Shown: piece after piece, positions 9,148 to 18,030 of the stretch | Layout of the letters: every line of letters starts with the position of its first letter | Numbering within the stretch: the first letter of the stretch is position 1 | Source of the DNA: Bacteroidota bacterium | Lineage (GTDB): Bacteria; Bacteroidota; Bacteroidia; Chitinophagales; Chitinophagaceae | Direction of reading: 5' to 3' | Length of the DNA stretch: 64,000 nt | Assembly: GCA_029555415.1 (NCBI GenBank) | Contig: JAKPSI010000128.1 | Location: 62,001 to 126,000, forward strand | The notes under the pieces: generated by a model | Databases searched by the model: none | What the model saw: the letters and a program-made list of their open reading frames with translations, nothing else | Told to the model about the DNA's origin: nothing | Program-made: the position numbers and the translations under genes

Positions 9148-10302
9148 ATGAAAATCGGCATTGAAGGACAAAGATTGTTCCGCAGTAAAAAGCACGGCAT
9201 GGACATGGTCGCCCTGGAACTGATCCGTCAGCTCCAGCAGATCGATCATGAAAATGAGTACTTCATTTTCGTGAAACCGGATGAGGACGACACCGTACTG
9301 AAGGAAACCGCGAATTTCAGGATCATCAAACTTGATGGCGGCTCCTACCCCCAATGGGAACAATTCGCCTTGCCCAAAGCCGCCAGGGAAGCCGGTTGTG
9401 AGCTGCTGCACTGCACAAGCAATACTGCGCCGGTGAACTGCCGCATTCCGCTGGTCACTACCCTGCACGATATCATCTATATGGAGAGCAGCTACCTGAA
9501 GATACTCGGGAGCAGCGCATCCGCTTATCAGAAATTCGGGAATATGTACCGTAAATTGGTCGTGCCCCGGGTAGTGAAGAAAAGCCGGAAGATCATCACG
9601 GTCTCTCATTTTGAGAAGAACCGCATCGGTGAATTCTTCGGTATGAAAGGCGACGAGCGTCTGACCGCTGTATATAATGGCGTGAGTGAACATTTCAAAC
9701 CTGTAACGGATGCGGATACCCTTCGTATGGTCCGCGAAAAATACAAACTGCCCAAACGTTATTTCTTCTTCCTCGGCAATACCGATCCCAAGAAGAATAC
9801 CAAAGGCACACTGAAAGCCTTCTCTGATTTCCTGAAGCAGACCGGCTCTGATCATCAGCTGGTGATGCTGGACTATGACCGTCAGGAACTCGATAAAGTA
9901 CTCAAAGAGATCGGTGATGAAAAGCTGATCGAACGGATCGTACTGACCGGATATGTGAAGAACACCGATCTGCCCGCGATCTATTGTCAGAGTGACCTGT
10001 TCCTGTACCCTTCACTCCGTGAGAGTTTCGGGATCCCGATGCTGGAGGCCATGGCCTGCGGCGTACCGGTGATCACTTCCAACACATCCTCCATGCCGGA
10101 AGTAGCGGGCAATGCGGCACTGATCACCGATCCGTACAAACCCGGGGAGATCACTGCAGCCATGCAAAAGATCTGCAATGACAGCGATCTCCGTGAAACA
10201 CTGATACAGGCGGGCTTTCAGCAGGCCGCCAAATTCTCCTGGAAAGCCATGGCACAGGACGTACTCAAGATCTATCAAGAAGTAATAAACGCATCAAAAT
10301 GA
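9148..10302 (+). CDS. Glycosyltransferase family 4
   Basis: This 384-residue GT-B enzyme has the retaining GT4 signature: ESFGIPMLE near residues 292-300 (the E-x7-E motif), followed by AMACGVPVITSNTSSMPEV. Upstream are FLGNTDPKKNTKG and VLTGYVKNTDLPAIY, typical of mannosyl/galactosyltransferases of this family. It would add a sugar to the repeat unit in the cytoplasm. It starts 10 bases after the acyltransferase and overlaps the next gene in an ATGA. The specific sugar is unknown. Confidence 0.88.
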   Translation: MKIGIEGQRLFRSKKHGMDMVALELIRQLQQIDHENEYFIFVKPDEDDTVLKETANFRIIKLDGGSYPQWEQFALPKAAREAGCELLHCTSNTAPVNCRIPLVTTLHDIIYMESSYLKILGSSASAYQKFGNMYRKLVVPRVVKKSRKIITVSHFEKNRIGEFFGMKGDERLTAVYNGVSEHFKPVTDADTLRMVREKYKLPKRYFFFLGNTDPKKNTKGTLKAFSDFLKQTGSDHQLVMLDYDRQELDKVLKEIGDEKLIERIVLTGYVKNTDLPAIYCQSDLFLYPSLRESFGIPMLEAMACGVPVITSNTSSMPEVAGNAALITDPYKPGEITAAMQKICNDSDLRETLIQAGFQQAAKFSWKAMAQDVLKIYQEVINASK

Positions 10303-11489
10303 TATTCCTCCAAATCATATTCTGGGTATTCGTATTCATCATCTTCTATACCTATATCGGTTACGGCATCCTGCTGTACCTGCTGGTGAAGATCAAAAGG
10401 ATGATCCGTGGCGGCAAGCCCGTTCCGGTCAATGATGACTACGAACCGGAAGTCACACTTTTCATCGCTGCCTACAATGAAAAGGATTATGTAGCAGCCA
10501 AGATGAAGAACACGCTTTCGCTGGATTACCCGAAAGAGAAACTGCATATCATGTGGGTCACCGATGGTTCCGATGACGGCACCCCGGACCTGATCAGACA
10601 ATATGAGAACGCGGTGGTGCATCACCTGCCGGAACGCAACGGAAAGATCAGCGCGATGAACCGCGGTATGCAATTCGTCAAAACACCGGTCGTGATCTTC
10701 AGTGATGCCAACACGATGCTGGGTCATGAATCCATCCGCAGGATCGTCCGGTTGTTCGGGAATGAAAAAGTGGGTTGTGTATCCGGCGAGAAAAGGATCT
10801 TCAATAAAGAAGCGGATACCGCATCCGGCGCGGGTGAAGGCCTGTACTGGAAATATGAATCGGCCCTGAAGAAATGGGATGCGGAACTGTATTCCGTTGT
10901 GGGTGCTGCTGGAGAATTATTCGCGATCCGCACACACCTGTACCGGGAAGTGGAAAAAGATACGCTGCTGGATGATTTCATCGTATCGCTGCGTGTAGCG
11001 CAGGAAGGTTATACGATCCAGTATGATCCGGAAGCCTACGCGATCGAATCCGCATCCGCGAATGTGAAGGAAGAACTCAAACGCAAGGTCAGGATATCCG
11101 CAGGTGGCATACAATCCGTGGTCAGGTTACGTTCACTGCTCAATATCTTCAAATACGGAACACTCTCCTTCCAGTACATTTCACACCGTGTCATGCGCTG
11201 GACGATCACTCCTTTATGCCTGATGCTGCTGATCCCGGTGGGATTCATACTCGCCTGGCAGGAAGGTATTTTCGGTTGGGGATTGTATTCCATCCTGTTC
11301 TGGCTGCAGGTATTGTTCTATATTTCTGCGCTGACGGGATGGTTCTTTGAGAACCGATCTACAAGGATCAAAGCCCTGTTCATTTCCTACTATTTCATGA
11401 TCATGAATCTTTCCGTGGTACTCGGTTTCATCCGGTACATGAAGAAATCACAATCCGTGAACTGGGAACGTGCGAAAAGAGCGAGCTGA
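10299..11489 (+). CDS. Membrane glycosyltransferase family 2
   Basis: This 396-residue GT2 enzyme has an N-terminal membrane helix, a catalytic domain with FIAAYNEKDYV, WVTDGSDDGT and FSDANTM (DxD-like, near residue 136), a DDFIVSLRVAQEGY acceptor-side region, and three to four C-terminal membrane helices. Members of this type resemble poly-GlcNAc/hyaluronan synthase-like enzymes; the QxxRW motif is not obvious, and RKVRISAGGIQ occupies that place. The ATG overlaps the preceding stop by 4 bases. It is the last gene of the operon and ends 2 bases from the convergent gene on the other strand, so transcription may overlap. Confidence 0.82.
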   Translation: MIFLQIIFWVFVFIIFYTYIGYGILLYLLVKIKRMIRGGKPVPVNDDYEPEVTLFIAAYNEKDYVAAKMKNTLSLDYPKEKLHIMWVTDGSDDGTPDLIRQYENAVVHHLPERNGKISAMNRGMQFVKTPVVIFSDANTMLGHESIRRIVRLFGNEKVGCVSGEKRIFNKEADTASGAGEGLYWKYESALKKWDAELYSVVGAAGELFAIRTHLYREVEKDTLLDDFIVSLRVAQEGYTIQYDPEAYAIESASANVKEELKRKVRISAGGIQSVVRLRSLLNIFKYGTLSFQYISHRVMRWTITPLCLMLLIPVGFILAWQEGIFGWGLYSILFWLQVLFYISALTGWFFENRSTRIKALFISYYFMIMNLSVVLGFIRYMKKSQSVNWERAKRAS

Positions 11490-11491
11490 GA

Positions 11492-13186
11492 TCAGCGTTT
11501 GATAAACTTGCCTCGGAAGTTCTTGTCACCACAGATCAGGGAATAGAAGTATACACCTGGCAGTAACCGGCTGACATTTGTCCGGAAATGAACGATGCCC
11601 GAACCTCCGGGCTGAAAGACTCCGGCTGAAACCCTGATCCCCCGCACATCATAGATCCGTAAGGATACGGTTCGCGCAAGCGGATCGAAATAAGTAAAAT
11701 GGAGTTCATCCGTAACAGGATCAGGGTAAGCAATGGTTCTGATCTCTGTAGTATGCAACAGCGTATCCGTGCTTCCGGTATATTCAACAGCCCCGATATC
11801 AGGGATCCAGCCAGCCGTTCTTCTGTTCCCATAAAAATCAACATCCACTGCAAAGGGTGCAGTGGTTCCGGTGTTGATCAGCGGTGAACCCGGTTGTGGT
11901 GCAAAGTCACTAGAAGCTATATGCGCCTTCATCAGTTCACGGGTCATGAAATTATTCTTCAGCTGAACATCGGTGTTGGCGAAGGGAAGCATGATATAAG
12001 CATCAGGTCCGCGAAAAGAAGTGATCCCTGTTTCATAGTGATCGAAATTCCCCGGATCCACGATGAGGTTCGAAAAAATGCGGTTGTTCCGGGAGCGGAT
12101 ACTCTGGAAGCGGATCCCGTCCGATTTGGGTGAAATGATATCATTGAAAAGAATGGAAACAGAAGAATCTTTTTCCATGGAGATATCTGATACCAGGATG
12201 CCGTGTTTCATTTGTGCAGGATCGAGTGGCATGAAGCTGCGGCCGGCGTTCACGATGATGTTATCATAGATATGATTGCCGCCCAGACCATGGTCCTCGA
12301 TACCATCTCCTTTTCCATCGCGGATGAGATTGCTGAAACATTCACATTTAGAACCACCCCCCATCAGGATGCCCACCATCTGCCCGGGCACCTCAAGCTC
12401 ACTGTCGAATGCGATATCATTTTTATAGATCTGGCAATTGGTGCTCGCCGAACTCACCTGCATCGCGTCCCAGCCGGTATTCCTGATCACATTATTATAG
12501 ACCTTCACTCCATTCAGCAGCGGCGGCATGAGTAAAGTATCCCTTCCATTGCAATGAAAGATAACGCCGCTGTAGTTGGAACTGCCGATATATAAACCTT
12601 CATTACCGGTATAGGCGATATAATTATCATGGATACTGGTATTGAATTGTGTGAATTTTTCCCGCGTCGCGGTATAGTTGCAGTCGGGTTCCGTTTTGGC
12701 ATAGATACCGCCGATCAGTGTGTGTTCAACGGATACATGATCCAGTTCAATATCAGAGCTCAGGTTGCCGATACCGATACCGGCCCCGCCTTCTACCTTC
12801 CTGACCTGGATGCCATAAGGCTGTTGCAGATCCCCTGTACCGGTGAGATGCAAGTAGCGACAAGCGGAAACGGAAATACCGTAATAACTGATCGTTGAAA
12901 TGATCACAGTACCGCCGCTGTTCATGATGGTAACAGGTTTGACCGGATCACCGTTTATATTCCGGATCAGTAATTTATCACGGACACCGGCCTGCAGGAA
13001 AATGGTGTCTCCCGGTCTTACCCGGTCGAACGGCGAAGCGTGACCATCGATCATGGCCAGACTGGTATCTGCGACAAAAAGATGTGTTTGTGCGGAAAGT
13101 GATTGCACTGAGAAACAAAGCAGTACGATCAGCGCTGCAGTAAGCAGTTGAAAAGAAGAATAGATATAACGGAAAGATATTGTCAT
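11492..13186 (-). CDS. Right-handed parallel beta-helix protein with T9SS C-terminal sorting domain
   Basis: This 564-residue secreted protein starts with a signal peptide ending near SLSAQ. The body consists of many short repeats such as NVIRNTGWDAMQVSS and NIIVNAGRSF, characteristic of pectate-lyase-like parallel beta-helix proteins. The last ~80 residues (AYPDPVTDELHF, LRIYDVRGI, LLPGVYFYSL, FRGKFIKR) are a type A T9SS sorting domain, so the protein should cross the outer membrane and be attached or released at the surface. No catalytic residues could be assigned; binding or cleaving a polysaccharide is a guess from the fold. It is convergent with the polysaccharide operon, 2 bases away. 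Confidence 0.82.
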   Translation of the reverse strand: MTISFRYIYSSFQLLTAALIVLLCFSVQSLSAQTHLFVADTSLAMIDGHASPFDRVRPGDTIFLQAGVRDKLLIRNINGDPVKPVTIMNSGGTVIISTISYYGISVSACRYLHLTGTGDLQQPYGIQVRKVEGGAGIGIGNLSSDIELDHVSVEHTLIGGIYAKTEPDCNYTATREKFTQFNTSIHDNYIAYTGNEGLYIGSSNYSGVIFHCNGRDTLLMPPLLNGVKVYNNVIRNTGWDAMQVSSASTNCQIYKNDIAFDSELEVPGQMVGILMGGGSKCECFSNLIRDGKGDGIEDHGLGGNHIYDNIIVNAGRSFMPLDPAQMKHGILVSDISMEKDSSVSILFNDIISPKSDGIRFQSIRSRNNRIFSNLIVDPGNFDHYETGITSFRGPDAYIMLPFANTDVQLKNNFMTRELMKAHIASSDFAPQPGSPLINTGTTAPFAVDVDFYGNRRTAGWIPDIGAVEYTGSTDTLLHTTEIRTIAYPDPVTDELHFTYFDPLARTVSLRIYDVRGIRVSAGVFQPGGSGIVHFRTNVSRLLPGVYFYSLICGDKNFRGKFIKR

Positions 13187-13195
13187 GCAATGGCC

Positions 13196-13942
13196 TTAGC
13201 GGCTCAGCTGTTGTCTTGCTTCATGGTATTTTAATATTGAAACAATGATCCATCCATACAGCATCGCGCCAAGCAGCGCCTTCAGGTCGCTGACATAAGC
13301 GTGAATATTCCTGAAAAAAATAAAATGAATGATCATGATCATAGTAACGATAACTGCAAAAGCCATCCAGTAATGCATGATCCCGGCGTTATTGCTTTCC
13401 GGGACTTTCATTTCCGGCATTTTTCTGACGGCCCTGAACAGGATCCAGATCCCGGCAATACTGGAGACCACTTGTAAAATGAAATACACAGGCAATGAGA
13501 ATGGCACCCACGGAAGTTCGGTGCGCAGTACCGGTATCATACGAACAAACAGGCCGGTCTGATGCGTAAGTGCATCCCATAAAAGATGTCCGGTCGTTCC
13601 CGCCATCAGGCAAAGCAGCACGGTGATCATATGTTTCGCCGCATAAGCGTTCCAGTTAAAATGGAGCGCATTCCATGAACGTTTACGCAAAGGGACCGGC
13701 AGGTTGGGGATGAATGCGTATTTCAGCAGATCATGGAACAGATAGCAGGACAGCAATCCGACCGGAATATTGAATAACAATATTCCGATACCATGATGAC
13801 CGATACTTTCATCCTGACGCATCCTGAAGAAATTCTCGAAATCGGGTACCATGCTTCCCACAACCAGCGCCGTCAATGACAGCTTCAGTTTTGATCTTTT
13901 CATGAAGACCACAACAGCCGGATGTGCTAATGTGAATGGCAT
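13196..13942 (-). CDS. DUF4184 family membrane protein
   Basis: This 248-residue protein starts with MPFTLAHPAVV, the characteristic N-terminus of DUF4184 proteins, followed by GSMVPDFENFF, typical of this family, which resembles membrane-bound metal-dependent hydrolase-like proteins. A conserved-looking histidine-rich stretch (GTTGHLLWDALTHQTG) lies mid-protein, with about five membrane helices. No function is established for the family as far as I can say. It lies 9 bases upstream of the beta-helix gene and 3 bases after the receiver gene on the same strand, so the three probably form one transcript. Confidence 0.78.
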   Translation of the reverse strand: MPFTLAHPAVVVFMKRSKLKLSLTALVVGSMVPDFENFFRMRQDESIGHHGIGILLFNIPVGLLSCYLFHDLLKYAFIPNLPVPLRKRSWNALHFNWNAYAAKHMITVLLCLMAGTTGHLLWDALTHQTGLFVRMIPVLRTELPWVPFSLPVYFILQVVSSIAGIWILFRAVRKMPEMKVPESNNAGIMHYWMAFAVIVTMIMIIHFIFFRNIHAYVSDLKALLGAMLYGWIIVSILKYHEARQQLSR

Positions 13943-13945
13943 TCT

Positions 13946-14347
13946 TTAGTAGACCTTTTCGCCGGCAACCCCTGTTTCTTTCAGTGTTTTAAGGATCGCC
14001 CCTAATTCTGTTCTGGTGGTCTTTGATTTCAGCAGATAATCGAATGAACCGGACCGCATCGCGGTAACGGCGGTATGTATGTCCTCCTGTGCCGTACAGA
14101 AGATCACCGTGGTATCGGGTAAAAGTGATTTGATATGTTTCAACACTTCCAGTCCGTTCATATCATCCAGATGATAGTCCAGGAAAATGACCGAAGGGCG
14201 CAGGTGAAGGTTGCGGATACAATCGGCCCCGCTTCCGCATGCCACGATATCCGTATGCCCCAGCTCAACGAGCATTTGCTCCAGCATGGATGACCAGAAC
14301 GGGTCATCATCTACAATAAATACTGTCTTTTTTTTCAGATCGTACAT
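13946..14347 (-). CDS. Single-domain response regulator (CheY-like receiver)
   Basis: The 133-residue protein is one receiver domain without an output domain. The acidic pair is in VDDDP, the phosphoacceptor is Asp57 (VIFLDYHLDDMNGLE), the conserved threonine is in FCTAQE and the lysine is Lys107 in YLLKSKT. It should accept phosphate from a histidine kinase and act by protein contact. No kinase is adjacent; the nearest is the hybrid kinase at 24241-27504. It is followed at 3 bases by the DUF4184 gene, so it is the first gene of a three-gene minus-strand unit. Confidence 0.88.
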   Translation of the reverse strand: MYDLKKKTVFIVDDDPFWSSMLEQMLVELGHTDIVACGSGADCIRNLHLRPSVIFLDYHLDDMNGLEVLKHIKSLLPDTTVIFCTAQEDIHTAVTAMRSGSFDYLLKSKTTRTELGAILKTLKETGVAGEKVY

Positions 14348-14675
14348 ATCTACAGGTTTTTTAAGTCCTTAGGTACGCCCGTTAAGGCCAGTAGTATGCC
14401 AAAATGCAACCAATTGATTTTGTAGCTATTATGAAGTTATTTATTACGGAAAATCTACAGAAGGGAGAATTTTTCCGGATAATGGAAAACTTATGGCCAC
14501 TGCATCTTTTCAGGCCAACACCAGAATGGTGTCCTTCTTTTCCCCTTCGATTTACCATATGCCTGACCCTCAGTACCGATCTTCCCAATTCCTGCCCAAA
14601 ACAGCCAATGGCGCGGAAATTGAGTAAATTTATCATCTCTAAAGCACTGAGAACCTTATCATAAAACGAGCTGTT
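14348..14675. other. Divergent intergenic region, 328 bases
   Basis: This separates the minus-strand receiver gene from the plus-strand T9SS gene. Short ORFs on both strands lack family features and start context and are not called. A TAAATTTA at 14625-14632 resembles the TAnnTTTG -7 element for the plus gene, with the last base mismatched. An inverted repeat ACACC/GGTGT surrounds 14520-14534. Nothing else was recognised. Confidence 0.4.
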
Positions 14676-16724
14676 GTGCCTGTTGCTGTCAAGACATCAT
14701 ATTTACTGATCCTTTCCATCCTGCTGAACGGGATCAGACTGTCTGCACAATTCCCGGTCACACAACCCTGGAGCACCAGCCTGAGTGTAACATTTGGCAA
14801 CGGCACCGCGCCGATCGGTCCCCCGCTTTCAACCGGGTATTCCGATTTCAGCTACACGCCTGTCGTGGACGTGATCCCGGGCACTTACAATGTCGTTTAT
14901 TCTGAAAATGATGCCGGGCATCTCTTTTACGGTCCCTTCACGATGGGTCCTTCTTCAACAGGTTATAAGATGCTGTTGTATTACAATGCGGCCTCTTCCG
15001 GAAAGACACTGTACCGTGATACGCTTCATAATCTATGTGGCAGCACTAAATATCTTTTCTGGGCCGGGATCAATAATATGTATCCATCAGGTTGTCTGAA
15101 ACCCGAACTCATCTTCAGTGTAGAAACCACTACCGGAACGGTCATCGCCACATTCGACAGTGGTATCATCGGTGGCGCGCTAGCGCAGGATAATTATGCA
15201 TGGTATTATGGATACTTTGACCGGACAAAAAAGCCCAAAGTCCCTTTTTACGGAATGCCGGTCACCTTACCCCCGGGTGTACACGATGTTGTGGTCAAGA
15301 TCATGAACAAGCCATCCAATGCGTTCTACCAGTGTTACGCAGAACTGGAAATAGACAATATCGTATTCATGCCCATCGGCCCGGATATCCGCATCTCATC
15401 CCCTAAGTTTCTGGGCGGATGGATCGTAGGAAGTTGTTTTCAGGGTAACGCTCCGCTGGTACTGAATGGAAAGATCGAATCAGGCTATCAGGATTTCGGA
15501 ACCGCTAATTATATCCTGCAGCAATACAACCAGCCCGCCTACCAATGGCAGGAAAGCAGGGATGACGGCTATACCTGGACCGACATACCCGGAGAGAACA
15601 GTATCAATATCAGCCGCACTTTCGGGATACCAGATACTTTCTGGGTAAGGATGCGGGTTTCGGAATCCACTGATATCGGTAATAAGAACTGCAGCAATGT
15701 TTCCAATATCCTGCAGGTGGAAGTGGATGGGTTGCCGAAGGACTTCGACCTTTCCACCAATTCCCCCGTTTGTACGGATGGCGATCTTAATCTCAAAGTC
15801 ACAGGTGGCGTAACCTACAATACTTTCGGGCCGAACGGATTTTATGACAACTCCGCTTTCCCGCATATCTATCATCCGCCATTACGTGACAGCGGATGGT
15901 ATTATAGTGAGATCATGAGTTTCGGCGGTTGCAAGGGCGTAGACAGTGAGTACGTCCGCATCGTAGGTCCTGATCTGAAAATTAGTGCAGGCAGGCCGAT
16001 CTGTTACAGTGATACGCTGCACCTGCATGCTTCCGGCGGAACCCTGTACAACTGGACGCCGGCCACAGGTCTCAACAATGCGCATATCGCAAACCCTGTT
16101 GCGCAACCTCTTGTTTCCACCACCTATGAGGTTCGTGTTACCGATGACTCAGGTTGCAGTGCATATGGTAAAGTGGACATCCCGCTGCGTGATTCATTTC
16201 TGCTCGCTGACTTCACAAGCCCTGAAGTAGTGTGCCCCGGAGATGTGATCAGCTTCCGTGATACAAGCGCGGGTCAGATCACGAACTGGAACTGGGACTT
16301 TGGTAACGGCAATCATAGCAACCTGAAAGTGCCGCCGGCACAGACTTTTAGCTTACTTAACAACATTTTCCTGCCAGTACAGTTGCATGTCACGGATACA
16401 GCCGGTTGTACACTCACGAAGAAGAAATATATCCGGGTGGTCAACAATTGTTTCATTGCCGTTCCTTCCGCATTCACACCCAATCAGGATGGATTGAATG
16501 ATTACCTCTATCCCGTGAATGCCTATAAAGCCACCCAGCTGGATTTCAAAGTATTCAACCGGAATGGTCAGATCGTATTCCATACCCGCGATATGAACAA
16601 GAAATGGGATGGTACTGTTGGAGGCATCCCACAGGCATCAGGTGTATATGTCTGGATGTTGTCCTACAATGATGAAAAAGGCAAACATGTGTACCAGCAG
16701 GGTACTACAGCACTGATCCGTTGA
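14676..16724 (+). CDS. Large secreted protein with PKD-like domain and gliding-motility-type T9SS C-terminal domain
   Basis: The 682-residue product has a signal peptide (LLILSILLNGIRLSAQ), a long N-terminal region of unknown fold with Ig-like segments, a PKD-like domain near residues 515-585 (WNWDFGNGNHS), and a C-terminal domain (VPSAFTPNQDGLNDYL, VFNRNGQIVF, GVYVWMLSY) matching the gliding-motility-associated type B sorting domain. It should be exported by the type IX system and displayed on the cell surface. The start is GTG at 14676, because no ATG exists between the upstream in-frame stop and the signal peptide. Adhesion or matrix binding is inferred from architecture only. Confidence 0.82.
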   Translation: MPVAVKTSYLLILSILLNGIRLSAQFPVTQPWSTSLSVTFGNGTAPIGPPLSTGYSDFSYTPVVDVIPGTYNVVYSENDAGHLFYGPFTMGPSSTGYKMLLYYNAASSGKTLYRDTLHNLCGSTKYLFWAGINNMYPSGCLKPELIFSVETTTGTVIATFDSGIIGGALAQDNYAWYYGYFDRTKKPKVPFYGMPVTLPPGVHDVVVKIMNKPSNAFYQCYAELEIDNIVFMPIGPDIRISSPKFLGGWIVGSCFQGNAPLVLNGKIESGYQDFGTANYILQQYNQPAYQWQESRDDGYTWTDIPGENSINISRTFGIPDTFWVRMRVSESTDIGNKNCSNVSNILQVEVDGLPKDFDLSTNSPVCTDGDLNLKVTGGVTYNTFGPNGFYDNSAFPHIYHPPLRDSGWYYSEIMSFGGCKGVDSEYVRIVGPDLKISAGRPICYSDTLHLHASGGTLYNWTPATGLNNAHIANPVAQPLVSTTYEVRVTDDSGCSAYGKVDIPLRDSFLLADFTSPEVVCPGDVISFRDTSAGQITNWNWDFGNGNHSNLKVPPAQTFSLLNNIFLPVQLHVTDTAGCTLTKKKYIRVVNNCFIAVPSAFTPNQDGLNDYLYPVNAYKATQLDFKVFNRNGQIVFHTRDMNKKWDGTVGGIPQASGVYVWMLSYNDEKGKHVYQQGTTALIR

Positions 16725-16731
16725 CCGTTGA

Positions 16732-17175
16732 TCAGGCGGAATGGGCCAATTGCTTTGATGCAAGCTGCCGGATCGCTTCCAGGATATCTTCCACGTTCTC
16801 CGTTTTGGACAAGCAGGCATCGATCACATGTTGCTTATACAAAGGGATCAGGTCGGCCTCTGAAAAACTATCGAGTGTCAGCAGCATCACGGGAATATGA
16901 TCCCTTTGCTGGATGGCTTCTTCGCAATGTAATTGCCGGCACAGATGTAACCCTTCACTTTCAGCATGCTTGAAATTGGTGATCACCAGGTCAATATTTT
17001 TTTTGGCCTTTAGCCTGCGGTGCAGCGCATTATTCGCGTTGCGAAAATCAGTAAAGGAATGGATAACGAGGCCAGGGGCCTTCATTTCGAGTGACTGCTT
17101 CAGCACTTTGCTGATGAGTTTGTGCTCATCGATATGCGCCACGTAGAGTTTGCGCCAGGAGAATTTCGGATTCAT
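16732..17175 (-). CDS. Degenerate response-regulator receiver domain protein
   Basis: The ATG at 17175 gives 147 residues (the frame extends upstream to a TTG). The fold pattern is a receiver: an acidic residue near the start (HIDEH), a switch-region threonine (VMLLTLDS) and a conserved lysine, Lys124 (CLSKTEN). At the phosphoacceptor position the sequence reads DLVITNFK, with Asn67 where Asp is expected, so canonical phosphorylation is unlikely. Such pseudo-receivers usually work by constitutive protein contact. It ends 7 bases from the T9SS gene end (convergent). No partner is visible next to it. Confidence 0.72.
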   Translation of the reverse strand: MNPKFSWRKLYVAHIDEHKLISKVLKQSLEMKAPGLVIHSFTDFRNANNALHRRLKAKKNIDLVITNFKHAESEGLHLCRQLHCEEAIQQRDHIPVMLLTLDSFSEADLIPLYKQHVIDACLSKTENVEDILEAIRQLASKQLAHSA

Positions 17176-17354
17176 AGTCGGATCGTTTTCGGCAGGGATC
17201 GGATAATGCTCCAAATTATTAAAGTCCGTTACTTTAAAGAAATGAACGGGATACAAAAACAGGAAAGGCAGGGCAAATACTCATGAACGATCCTGAGCAT
17301 ACCTGCTGAGCGTACCGGGAATCCGTTACTACTACATGAAATCCTTTAACAGGC

Positions 17355-17933
17355 TTAACCCTGCTTGCGGAGGTATTTGGTGAGGATGACGATCTGCTGT
17401 CCTTCAATACGCCCTTCGATCTGTCCGGTATTATCGGGCACCAGACGGATATTGCGTACTACTGTACCCAGCTTTGCATTCAGCGTACTTCCTTTCACAT
17501 CGAGTGATTTGGTGAGCACAACGTTGTCGCCATTCTGGAGGATCGCTCCGTAACAGTCGCGGTGCAGGTCCACGGATCCATCGCTTTCATGATCACCGGT
17601 GGCTTTGGCCCATACCAGTTGGGGTTCTTCCATATACATCATGTCAAGGCTTTCAGAAGCCCAGCTTTCATGACGGAGCCGGTTGAGCAAACGCCAGGTC
17701 ACGATCTTCACAGGCACCACTTCACTCCACATGCTGGTGGTCAGGCATTGCCAATGTGCGCTGTCCGGTTCTTCTTTCTTTTCGATCTGTGCCAGACATT
17801 TGGGGCACACGTAAATGGCATCTTCCATATTACCGGTCGCCGGCGGCACTTCGTATACTTTCAGTCCTTCTGTAGCTTCACAGAGTTCACATTTGTTGCC
17901 GCTACGTTGCGCGAGGAGTTCGTCCTGTTTCAT
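17355..17933 (-). CDS. phnA: PhnA-domain zinc-ribbon protein
   Basis: The 192-residue protein has an N-terminal zinc ribbon with cysteine pairs C15-x2-C18 and C43-x2-C46 (NKCELCEA and VCPKCLAQ), and a C-terminal PhnA domain with DCYGAILQNGDNVVLTKSLDVKG and LGTVVRNIRL. PhnA was named after the phosphonate operon, but most homologues are orphan genes of unclear role, and no phosphonate genes are seen here. It stands alone on the minus strand. A CGAAGGTA at 17952-17959 reads on the minus strand as TACCTTCG, a near match to the Bacteroidota -7 element. Confidence 0.85.
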   Translation of the reverse strand: MKQDELLAQRSGNKCELCEATEGLKVYEVPPATGNMEDAIYVCPKCLAQIEKKEEPDSAHWQCLTTSMWSEVVPVKIVTWRLLNRLRHESWASESLDMMYMEEPQLVWAKATGDHESDGSVDLHRDCYGAILQNGDNVVLTKSLDVKGSTLNAKLGTVVRNIRLVPDNTGQIEGRIEGQQIVILTKYLRKQG

Positions 17934-18030
17934 ATCATTGATTAAGGACGGCGAAGGTAACTAAATCATTTTCTATTCATAATGATGCCAATAAAAAGAT
18001 GCTCAGAGAGAAGGATAGACCAAAAATCCA

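Noticed and set aside
11492-13186. Assignment of the beta-helix protein as a polysaccharide lyase acting on the operon's polymer
   Set aside because: No catalytic residues could be identified; fold similarity and convergent position alone do not support it.
14382-14664. Small ORFs on both strands in the gap
   Set aside because: No family features or start context, and they overlap each other antisense; non-coding is more likely.
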